Source: Mycolicibacterium baixiangningiae
Lineage (GTDB): Bacteria; Actinomycetota; Actinomycetes; Mycobacteriales; Mycobacteriaceae
Assembly (NCBI RefSeq): GCF_016313185.1
Contig: NZ_CP066218.1
Coordinates: 4,526,001-4,590,000, forward strand
Length of the DNA: 64,000 bases
Direction of reading: 5' to 3'
In this document: positions 16,299 to 22,753 of the stretch, in pieces
Layout: every line of letters starts with the position of its first letter
How positions within the stretch are numbered: the stretch's first letter is position 1
Position numbers and translations under genes: made by a program
The notes under the pieces: model-generated
Database searches by the model: none
Seen by the model: the letters and a program-made list of their open reading frames with translations, nothing else
Told to the model about the DNA's origin: nothing

Positions 16299-17543
16299 TC
16301 ATACCGACGAGGCGGACGTCGTCGCGGATGTCGTGGGGTCGCATGCCGCCGTCTCGTGGGCGCCGGGCACCACCCGGTCGTAGATGCGCAGCGTGTCGGC
16401 GGCGACGCGATCCCATGAGTACCGCGCTCGGGCACGGTCGCGTCCCGCGGCGCCCAGGCTCTGCCGCAGGAACGCGTCGTGCAGCAGGGTGTTGACCGCT
16501 TCGGCGACCTCGACGGGCCGCTTCGGGGTAACCAGGCGCCCGGTGACGTCGTGGACGACGGTGTCGAGCATCCCGCCCACGGCGGCGGCCACGACCGGGA
16601 CACCACATCCCATCGCCTCGAGTGGGACGATGCCGAACGGCTCGTACCACGGCGTGCAGGCGACGACATCGGCCGACCGCAGCAGGGCGGGCATGTCCGC
16701 GCGGGCCACCGCCCCCTGGAACACCAGCCGGTCGCCGACGCCGAGCCGCTCGGCGAGGTCGCGCAGCCGGCGGGCTTCGGGGTCGGCCTCCACCTCGGCG
16801 CGGTCGGGTCCGCCGACCAGCACCAGTTCCGCGTCCGCGATGGCGGGCAGTGCGCGGACCACCACGTCGAAACCCTTGCGCGGCACGAACCTTCCGACGC
16901 TCACGACCCGGTACCGCGCGCCGCGTTCGGCGCGGGGGCCGTCCGGGGTGAACAGGTCGAGGTCGACCCCGCACGGGACCACCGAGATCCGGGTGCGCGA
17001 CCGCCCGAGCCGCATGAGTTCGAACACCTCGTCGGTGCACGTGGCGGCCACCCACGTCGCGGTGCGGGCCACCATCGCCTCGAGCTTCAGCCGGTCCTTG
17101 GGGCTGGTGTCCAGCGCACCCTGGTGACGACGTTTGACCACACCGAGGGCATGGAACGTCTGCACCGCGGGCAGGTCGAGGTGCCGGGCGGCCAACTGGG
17201 TGGCGATACCCGACATCCAGAAGTGCGCGTGGGTCACGTCGGGCCGGTCACTGCTCCACTGTTCGTCGAGGTACTGCGCGAACGGCCCCATATGCCCCAG
17301 CAACTCGTCCTTGGGCAGCGGGCGGGCGGGCCCGGCGGGTACGTGCACGACGGTGTAACCCTCTGCCGTGGTGACGCGTTCGGGAAGATCCGGGTCGTCG
17401 CGGCGGGTGTAGACGGTGACCTCGTGATCACAGCGTGCCAGCGCCGCCGACAACTCGGCCACATGAACGTTCTGACCGCCGGCGTCCACCCCGCCGAGGG
17501 TCGCCAGTGGGCTGGCGTGTTCGGAGACCATTGCGATCTTCAT
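16299..17543 (-). CDS. GT4 family glycosyltransferase
   Basis: This 414-residue GT-B enzyme starts MKIAMVSEHASPLATLGGVDAG-like, the glycine-rich acceptor loop of GT4 enzymes such as MshA. The donor half (~190-390) has VVSVGRFVPRKGFDV, LLRSADVVACTPWYEPFGIVPLEAMGCG (EX7E motif) and GVPVVAAAVGG. ATG 17543 has GAGAGGAAG upstream. It follows the neighbouring glycosyltransferase by 20 bases and probably shares its transcript. It likely uses a nucleotide hexose; the acceptor is inferred only as the island's glycan. Confidence 0.85.
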   Translation of the reverse strand: MKIAMVSEHASPLATLGGVDAGGQNVHVAELSAALARCDHEVTVYTRRDDPDLPERVTTAEGYTVVHVPAGPARPLPKDELLGHMGPFAQYLDEQWSSDRPDVTHAHFWMSGIATQLAARHLDLPAVQTFHALGVVKRRHQGALDTSPKDRLKLEAMVARTATWVAATCTDEVFELMRLGRSRTRISVVPCGVDLDLFTPDGPRAERGARYRVVSVGRFVPRKGFDVVVRALPAIADAELVLVGGPDRAEVEADPEARRLRDLAERLGVGDRLVFQGAVARADMPALLRSADVVACTPWYEPFGIVPLEAMGCGVPVVAAAVGGMLDTVVHDVTGRLVTPKRPVEVAEAVNTLLHDAFLRQSLGAAGRDRARARYSWDRVAADTLRIYDRVVPGAHETAACDPTTSATTSASSV

Positions 17544-17563
17544 CGGCTTCCTCTCCCGCGACG

Positions 17564-18532
17564 TCAACCGCAGCAGTCGTCGATCAACCGATCCCAGTCA
17601 TCGAGGAAGCGGTCGAGCGAGAAGTGCGCCATCGCGAAGTCACGCGCCGCCTTACCCGCGGCACCGGCCGCGGGCGGATCGGACACGAACCTTTCCAGCG
17701 CCGATGCCAGCGTCTCGACATCGGCACTCACCACACCCGCCTCGGCGGGCACCACCAGCGGCGCCATCGTCGAGGCGACAGCCACCACGGGCATTCCCAG
17801 GAACATCGCCTCCACCAGCGACAGTCCGAGCGAGGTCCACCGCGCCGTGTGCAGGTACACCCGGCGCCGCGCCACGTCCTGCCACAGCTGCGGTCCCGGG
17901 ACGTCTCCCTGTGCGCGGACGCCCGGCCAGTGCCGGTCGGCCAGTGCCGCTGTTCCCATACCCCACACGTCGATCGGGACGCGGGCCCCCAGCGGGGCCA
18001 GGAGATCGGCACCGACCGTGCGCCAGCGCCGCACCGGTTCGTTGATCATCGTCGCGGCCGCCGCGATCTCACCGCTGTAGCGCAGCCCGGGATCGGCGAT
18101 GCCGTGGTCGATCACCCGAGTGGGCGCGTCACCGCTGTCCCACATCAGTCGGTTGAAGTCGGTGACGTGGACGACGGGAATGTCGGTGCGGTCGGCCAGC
18201 GGATGCACACTGTCGACGGCGTGCGGTCGCGGCGCGTTGTGTTCGACGTAGACGGCGGGAAGGTCGCGACCCGGCCGCCGGCCCGTCCACCGCTCGGTCA
18301 GCTCGATCTCCTCGGGGCGCTGCAGCACCACCAGCTCGATGTCCTCGCCGCGCAGCCGGTCGGCGTCGATCTCTTCGGCCTGGGGCCAGTCCCGGCCGAG
18401 CAGCCCCCGGCCGTCAGCGTCCCTGGCGGCGTTCACCGGGACCAGGTAGCGATGCGCGCCGGCCACCAGCGCCTGCATCCAGGCGCCGTGCACGTGCCAC
18501 GCCAGAATCGCGCGCTGCCTGCCGGTCGACAT
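17564..18532 (-). CDS. GT4-like glycosyltransferase
   Basis: This 322-residue protein has a weak N-terminal Rossmann half (AILAWHVHGAWMQALVAG; VVLQRPEEIEL; VYVEHNAP) and a clearer donor half with VPIDVWGMG, RRRVYLHTARWTSLGLSLVEAMFLGMPVVAVASTMAP (EX7E region) and an AEAGVV loop. It is shorter than typical GT4 enzymes (about 380), mainly through a compact N-terminal half. It is the outermost island gene on the right, with 139 bases to the divergent SDR. Substrate unknown. Confidence 0.75.
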   Translation of the reverse strand: MSTGRQRAILAWHVHGAWMQALVAGAHRYLVPVNAARDADGRGLLGRDWPQAEEIDADRLRGEDIELVVLQRPEEIELTERWTGRRPGRDLPAVYVEHNAPRPHAVDSVHPLADRTDIPVVHVTDFNRLMWDSGDAPTRVIDHGIADPGLRYSGEIAAAATMINEPVRRWRTVGADLLAPLGARVPIDVWGMGTAALADRHWPGVRAQGDVPGPQLWQDVARRRVYLHTARWTSLGLSLVEAMFLGMPVVAVASTMAPLVVPAEAGVVSADVETLASALERFVSDPPAAGAAGKAARDFAMAHFSLDRFLDDWDRLIDDCCG

Positions 18533-18592
18533 GGGGCCCGGCTACCCGGGGCCTTTGTCGGTAAACGTCGAGCGTTAGAGAATTCATATTTG

Positions 18593-18612
18593 GTCACGCA
18601 TACGTTCGTGAC
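18593..18612. promoter_or_regulatory. Inverted repeat in island/SDR divergent region
   Basis: GTCACG, 8 bases, CGTGAC lies between the divergent glycosyltransferase and SDR genes. Two half-sites spaced this way are compatible with a dimeric regulator operator. No regulator gene is adjacent, so the assignment is tentative. Confidence 0.35.
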
Positions 18613-18637
18613 GCGGATGACTCCGTGCGGACGACCT

Positions 18638-18660
18638 GTTTGACCGCGCAACAGCGGGAT
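18638..18660 (+). promoter_or_regulatory. Possible SigF promoter of stress SDR
   Basis: GTTT, 14 bases, GGGAT(AT) precedes ATG 18672 by 12 bases. The -35 is perfect, but the spacer is one or two bases short and the -10 is GGGATA rather than GGGTAT, so this is a weak match. Confidence 0.35.
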
Positions 18661-18671
18661 ATTCGGCGCGC

Positions 18672-19529
18672 ATGGCTGATTCCGCTCCAACGCCCGACGC
18701 CGTGATCCCCTACCCCGGCGAAACCTCCGACATGTCCGAACGCCCCCGCGACGAGATGCGCGACTACGTCGGCCGAGATCTGCTCGCCGGCAAGCGGGCA
18801 CTGATCACCGGCGGTGACTCCGGGATCGGCCGCGCGGTCGCGGTCGCCTTCGCCAAGGAGGGCGCCGATGTGGCGATCGCCTACCTCGACGAACAGCAGG
18901 ACGCCGAGCACACCGCCGGGCTGGTGGAACAGTGCGGACGGCGGTGCCTTCTGTTGCCGGGCGATCTGGCCGAGGCGCAGCAGTGCCGCACCGTGGTCGA
19001 CCGCACCGTCGCCGAGTTCGGCGGCCTGGACATCGTGGTGAACAACGTCGCCTATCAGAACCCGGTCGACTCGCTGACCGATATCACCGACGAACAGTGG
19101 CGCCGCACGTTCGCGGTGAACATCGACAGCTTCTTCCGGGTCACCAAGGCCGCGCTCGAACATCTGCCCGAAGGCGGGGCGATCATCAACACCGCGTCGA
19201 TCAACGGGCTGCGCGGAAACAAGACGCTGATCGACTACTCGGCCACCAAGGGTGCGGTGCTGGCGCTGACGTACTCCTTGGCGCAGTCGCTGACCGAGCG
19301 CAAGATCCGCGTCAACTGCGTCGCGCCCGGCCCGGTGTGGACTCCGCTCATCCCCGCGACGATGGACGCGGAGAAAGTCGAATCCTTCGGCGAGCAGACA
19401 CCTTTCGGCCGTGCCGCCCAACCCGACGAGATCGCGCCGTCGTACGTGTTCTTCGCGGCCGGGCAGTTCTCGTCCTACTACAGCGGTGAGGTTCTCGCTC
19501 CCATCGGCGGGGAGACCCTGCCCGGGTGA
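18672..19529 (+). CDS. General-stress SDR oxidoreductase (YhdG/GspR-like)
   Basis: This 285-residue SDR belongs to the longer stress-type group with an N-terminal ~40-residue arm before GKRALITGGDSGIGRA. AVNIDSFF, NTASINGL and DYSATKGAVLAL carry the Asn, Ser, Tyr and Lys of the catalytic tetrad. YAYLDEQQD-like acidic residues after strand 2 suggest NAD(H). Such proteins are typical general-stress regulon members in Bacillus and actinobacteria. Here it lies next to CsbD and UsfY genes in SigF territory, which supports a stress role. The substrate is unknown. Confidence 0.85.
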   Translation: MADSAPTPDAVIPYPGETSDMSERPRDEMRDYVGRDLLAGKRALITGGDSGIGRAVAVAFAKEGADVAIAYLDEQQDAEHTAGLVEQCGRRCLLLPGDLAEAQQCRTVVDRTVAEFGGLDIVVNNVAYQNPVDSLTDITDEQWRRTFAVNIDSFFRVTKAALEHLPEGGAIINTASINGLRGNKTLIDYSATKGAVLALTYSLAQSLTERKIRVNCVAPGPVWTPLIPATMDAEKVESFGEQTPFGRAAQPDEIAPSYVFFAAGQFSSYYSGEVLAPIGGETLPG

Positions 19530-19531
19530 CT

Positions 19532-19556
19532 GTTTAGCCCAGGTAAGGGATGGGCA
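19532..19556 (+). promoter_or_regulatory. Candidate SigF promoter of csbD-like gene
   Basis: GTTT, 16 bases, GGGCA lies 39-63 bases before ATG 19595, immediately after the SDR stop. Spacing is ideal and the -10 differs from GGGTA at one base. CsbD-family genes are common general-stress targets. Confidence 0.55.
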
Positions 19557-19594
19557 CCCCATAGCCACGCGTTCGATCTAGGTGAAAGGTGAGC

Positions 19595-19831
19595 ATGACC
19601 GAGAAGAACAGTGGACCCGAAGAAGGCATCAAGGGCGCCGTCGAGGACGTCAAGGGCAAGGCCAAGGAGACCGTCGGCACCGTGACCGGCCGGGATGACA
19701 TGATCCGCGAGGGTAAGGCCCAGCAGGACAAGGCCGACGCTCAGCAGGACGCAGCCCGCAAGGAGGCCGAGGCGGAAGCGGCCCGCGGTGGCGCGAAGGC
19801 TGCCGAGGAACGCCAGAAGAGCGAGCAGTAA
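19595..19831 (+). CDS. CsbD-family stress protein
   Basis: This 78-residue highly charged protein contains the CsbD core GIKGAVEDVKGKAKETVG (residues ~11-30) followed by a lysine/glutamate/alanine-rich helix with GKAQQDKADAQQDAARK-type heptads. CsbD proteins are general-stress proteins of unknown mechanism. ATG 19595 is preferred over GTG 19589 because AAAGG is spaced six bases from the ATG. It ends at a strong bidirectional terminator. SigF control is inferred from the promoter. Confidence 0.88.
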   Translation: MTEKNSGPEEGIKGAVEDVKGKAKETVGTVTGRDDMIREGKAQQDKADAQQDAARKEAEAEAARGGAKAAEERQKSEQ

Positions 19832-19839
19832 CAGCGGTT

Positions 19840-19877
19840 ACGAAAAAGGCCCAGCCGATCGGCTGGGCCTTTTTCGT
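19840..19877. terminator. Bidirectional rho-independent terminator
   Basis: A perfect 38-base palindrome: A-tract, GGCCCAGCC, GATC centre, GGCTGGGCC, T-tract. It lies between the csbD-like gene and the convergent usfY gene and would terminate both transcripts. It is the clearest intrinsic terminator in the window. Confidence 0.95.
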
Positions 19878-19887
19878 TGACGTGTCG

Positions 19888-20196
19888 TCAGCGCGACGGG
19901 CGCTGCGGTTCGGCGTCGGGATGCTCGGCATACCAACGCTCTTCGATGTTCTTCACGCGGCGGTGCGCGATCAGGAACCACGCCCCGGCCACCACGAACA
20001 CCACGGCGGAGATACATCCGAGCATCACACCGACGCCGTGATTGGACGTCGCATGGGCCGCCAGCGCGGCGACGAACGACACGAGCGCCACCCCGAGCAG
20101 GATCAGCGCCGGCATGTTCTTGGTGTCCTTCATCGTCTCACCGGCATGCGGACGGGTGGTCCGCGAGTGGTCGACGGGATCGTCTGGACTCTTCAT
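19888..20196 (-). CDS. usfY: UsfY-like membrane protein
   Basis: This 102-residue protein begins with a hydrophilic DPVDHSRTTRPHAGE segment, then has two transmembrane helices (~28-48 and ~55-77) and a basic cytoplasmic tail. The N-terminal motif and position fit UsfY, encoded next to usfX in M. tuberculosis; function is unknown. ATG 20196 has AAGGAGG seven bases upstream. It is separated from usfX by the 12-kb glycan island here. A near-perfect SigF promoter lies upstream. Confidence 0.75.
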   Translation of the reverse strand: MKSPDDPVDHSRTTRPHAGETMKDTKNMPALILLGVALVSFVAALAAHATSNHGVGVMLGCISAVVFVVAGAWFLIAHRRVKNIEERWYAEHPDAEPQRPSR

Positions 20197-20225
20197 GGGT
20201 AAACCTCCTTCAGCACGACTACACC

Positions 20226-20250
20226 TACCCGATGCACGGGGGCGCGAAAC
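20226..20250 (-). promoter_or_regulatory. SigF promoter of usfY
   Basis: On the minus strand GTTT, 16 bases, GGGTA(G) lies 30-54 bases before usfY ATG. Both elements and spacing match the mycobacterial SigF consensus, the best match in the window. Confidence 0.75.
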
Positions 20251-20256
20251 GAAACG

Positions 20257-20622
20257 TCAGGAACCGGCGAGCACCGGCACACCGGTCACCGCGACCAGCA
20301 CCATCAGCGCAATCAGGAACCACCCCGAGACCTGCCAGGCCCACCATGTGTCGGTCCGGGTGCGGTGTCCGAACGCCCGCAGGAAGGCCCGAACCGCTCC
20401 GACCAGCAGGATGGCCGGCGCTCCGAGTGCGAGCAGAGTGCGCTGCGGCGCACCGCACGCCAGCGCGTCGGCCACGGAACCACCGCAGGTGCTGACCCAC
20501 ACCGCGGCGACGGCCAGAAAGGCGCCGCCGAGCAGGGCGACGGCCGTCGTGAACCGCGCCACGACGCGCACTCCCACGTGCAGACCGACGTCTTGTCGCA
20601 CATCGTGCGGACTCTGATACAC
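20257..20622 (-). CDS. Three-helix membrane protein, Rv3289c-like
   Basis: This 121-residue integral membrane protein has three hydrophobic segments (~20-42, ~63-80, ~95-115) and an arginine-rich loop between helices 2 and 3. Position between usfY and lat is that of Rv3289c in M. tuberculosis, so it is probably that conserved membrane protein; function is unknown. GTG 20622 is used; no strong ribosome site is seen. A GGTTT, 16 bases, GGGGA sequence upstream may be a weak SigF promoter. Confidence 0.72.
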   Translation of the reverse strand: MYQSPHDVRQDVGLHVGVRVVARFTTAVALLGGAFLAVAAVWVSTCGGSVADALACGAPQRTLLALGAPAILLVGAVRAFLRAFGHRTRTDTWWAWQVSGWFLIALMVLVAVTGVPVLAGS

Positions 20623-20668
20623 CGTGCACCTACCGACGTTTGCTCACCACCACCGACGCAGCGGGTGT

Positions 20669-20694
20669 TCCCCCAGGTAGGCGGCCGGTAAACC
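20669..20694 (-). promoter_or_regulatory. Weak SigF-like promoter of Rv3289c-like gene
   Basis: On the minus strand GGTTT, 16 bases, GGGGA lies about 47-72 bases before GTG 20622. The -35 and spacing are ideal, but the fourth -10 base is G instead of T. Confidence 0.35.
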
Positions 20695-20758
20695 TGCAGA
20701 ATGTGTGCGGTCTGCGACAGCGGGCGCCCGGCGGGGCCGCCGTGTCGGCCTGCGGCCG

Positions 20759-20764
20759 TACTAT
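20759..20764 (+). promoter_or_regulatory. -10 box of leaderless mrr-like transcript
   Basis: TACTAT lies six bases before GTG 20771, placing transcription start at the start codon. No ribosome site is visible, which agrees with leaderless translation. Confidence 0.5.
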
Positions 20765-20770
20765 CCGGCC

Positions 20771-21421
20771 GTGTCCCGCAGCACTCGCGTCAAGCTCTAC
20801 GTCGCGCTGGGCGCGGCCGCGGGTCTCACCGCCCACCTGCTCGGCGTCCGGTCAGAACTCGCCGTCGCCGTCGCGGTCGCGGTCCCCCTCCTCGTCGCCG
20901 CCGCACCGCGGTTCCTCCTCGGCGCCATCGCCGGGGCGACCACGTCCCAGGACGCCGAAATGTCGGGCACGGAATTCGAGGACCACATCGCGCACATCGC
21001 CCGGTCCTGCGGCGTGCCGGTGATCATGACGCCGTTGACCGGCGACTGGGGCGTCGACATCATCGTCGGCCACCGTCCGAACCGCGTGGCCGTCCAGTGC
21101 AAACGGCAGTCCCGCCCGGTCGGCGCGGGCGCGGTGCAGGAGGTGGTGGCCGGCGCACCCATGCAGGACTGTGTGCGAACCATGGTGGTGACGAACAACG
21201 AATTCACCCCTGCGGCACGCAAACTCGCCGAACGTCACGGATGCGAACTGGTCGGCCGCACCGAACTGCCCCGGCTCCGCTCGACGATCCGCCGGCTTAC
21301 CTCGCCGGCCGACGTCAGCCCAGCGCCCGGCGCACCGCGTCCACCGCGTCGTCGATCTCCGCCCGAGACACCGTCAGCGCCGGACGGAAACGCACCGAAT
21401 CCACCCCGCTCGCCAGCATGA
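20771..21421 (+). CDS. Membrane-anchored Mrr-like restriction endonuclease
   Basis: This 216-residue protein has an N-terminal hydrophobic hairpin (~5-55) and a PD-(D/E)xK nuclease domain (~65-165). GTEFEDHIAHI, GDWGVDIIVGH and VAVQCKRQSRPV give the Mrr D...QxK core, and GAVQEVVAGAPM is the following conserved helix. Such proteins act on (often modified) DNA, though substrates of the membrane-linked type are unknown. The last ~35 residues are proline/arginine-rich and read antisense through the 3' end of lat (107-base overlap), suggesting loss of an earlier stop. GTG 20771 follows a TACTAT box. Confidence 0.8.
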   Translation: MSRSTRVKLYVALGAAAGLTAHLLGVRSELAVAVAVAVPLLVAAAPRFLLGAIAGATTSQDAEMSGTEFEDHIAHIARSCGVPVIMTPLTGDWGVDIIVGHRPNRVAVQCKRQSRPVGAGAVQEVVAGAPMQDCVRTMVVTNNEFTPAARKLAERHGCELVGRTELPRLRSTIRRLTSPADVSPAPGAPRPPRRRSPPETPSAPDGNAPNPPRSPA

Positions 21422-22649
21422 TCACGTGCCGCTCCCACAACCGTCGGATCAGGGCGTCGCGCTCCGCCGGGGTCGGGAGGCTGAACGCGCACATCAGACC
21501 GCGACCCCGGACATCGCCCACCACGCCCGGGAACTCGGCGGCGAGGTGTTCGAGCCGGGCCTGCAGGTAGCCACCGGCGTGTGCGGCGCGCTCCAGCAGA
21601 CCGTCGGATTCGATCACCTCCAGGATGCGTCGTGCCCGCACCATGTCGGCGAGGTTTCCGCCCCAGGTCGAGTTGATGCGCGAACTGACCGCGAACACGT
21701 TGTCGGCGACCTCGTCGACACGCCGCCCCGCCATCACACCGCACACTTGCGTCTTCTTGCCGAAGGCCACGACATCCGGGGTGAAGCCGAGCTGCTGGTA
21801 GGCCCACGGCGTCCCCGTCATGCCGCATCCCGTCTGCACCTCGTCGACGATCAGCAGCGCATCGAACTCGTCGCACAGCTCGCGCATGGCGGCGAAGAAC
21901 TGCGGCCGGAAATGACGGTCGCCGCCCTCCCCCTGGATCGGCTCGGCGATGAAGCAGGCGATGTCGTGCGGATGCGCCTCGAAGGCGGCCCGCGCCTGCC
22001 GCACCGACTCGGCCTCGACGTCGGCCATGGCGTCGTCGTCGAGGCCTGGCCGAACGTAGGGTGCGTCGATGCGCGGCCAGTCGAATTTCGGGAACCGCGC
22101 CACCTTGTTCCGATCGGTGTTGGTCAGTGACAGCGTGTAACCGCTGCGACCGTGGAACGCCCCGCGCAGATGCAGCACCCGGGTGCCGAGATCTGCCGGC
22201 AGACCGCGGGATTCATTGAGCCGGCTCTTCCAGTCGAAGGCGACCTTGAGGGCGTTCTCCACGGCCAGGGCGCCCCCGTCGACGAAGAACAGGTGTGGCA
22301 GCGCGGGGTCGCCGAGCACGCGCGCGAAGGTGTCGACGAATCGTGCCATCGGTACCGAGTAGACGTCGGAGTTGCTCGGTTTGTTGACGGCGGCCGCAGC
22401 GAGTTCGGCGCGGAAATCGGCGTCGGCGGCCAGGGCGGGATGGTTCATCCCGAGGGCTGAGGAGGCGAAGAAGGTGAACATGTCGAGATAGCGTTCACCG
22501 GTGCGGGCGTCGACGAGGTACGAACCCGACGACCGGTCGAGGTCGAGCACCAGATCGAGCCCGTCGGCGAGGATGTTGCGGGCCAGCACGTCGTGCACCT
22601 CGGCCGGGGTGACAGCAGGAACGGCAGTACGCGTCAACATGTCGGTCAT
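21315..22649 (-). CDS. lat: L-lysine 6-aminotransferase
   Basis: This 444-residue class-III PLP aminotransferase matches M. tuberculosis Lat (Rv3290c, 449). It moves the epsilon-amino group of lysine to 2-oxoglutarate, giving glutamate and piperideine-6-carboxylate. FTFFASSALGMNHP, AEPIQGEGGDRHFR and VDEVQTGCGMTG are conserved; FGKKTQVCG carries the PLP lysine. AAGGTGG precedes the ATG. The product is oxidised by Pcd, encoded at 28029. LrpA (27456) is the known regulator type. The P-type ATPase now separates lat from lrpA. Lat is strongly induced in starvation in M. tuberculosis. Confidence 0.95.
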   Translation of the reverse strand: MTDMLTRTAVPAVTPAEVHDVLARNILADGLDLVLDLDRSSGSYLVDARTGERYLDMFTFFASSALGMNHPALAADADFRAELAAAAVNKPSNSDVYSVPMARFVDTFARVLGDPALPHLFFVDGGALAVENALKVAFDWKSRLNESRGLPADLGTRVLHLRGAFHGRSGYTLSLTNTDRNKVARFPKFDWPRIDAPYVRPGLDDDAMADVEAESVRQARAAFEAHPHDIACFIAEPIQGEGGDRHFRPQFFAAMRELCDEFDALLIVDEVQTGCGMTGTPWAYQQLGFTPDVVAFGKKTQVCGVMAGRRVDEVADNVFAVSSRINSTWGGNLADMVRARRILEVIESDGLLERAAHAGGYLQARLEHLAAEFPGVVGDVRGRGLMCAFSLPTPAERDALIRRLWERHVIMLASGVDSVRFRPALTVSRAEIDDAVDAVRRALG

Positions 22650-22753
22650 GCCGCCACCTTATCGGATTTTTTACGGTCCACCGACCTATATGCGCCACGA
22701 CTTCCTGTCGACGTGCGCGTGTGGCGGTGGTGCTCCAGGGGTAGAGCGAAGGG

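Noticed and set aside
6498-18532. Phage or transposon origin of the glycan island
   Set aside because: No integrase, transposase, tRNA end or direct repeats were seen at the borders; base composition looks like the rest.
18638-18660. Strong SigF promoter for the stress SDR
   Set aside because: Spacer and -10 deviate from consensus; kept only as a low-confidence site.
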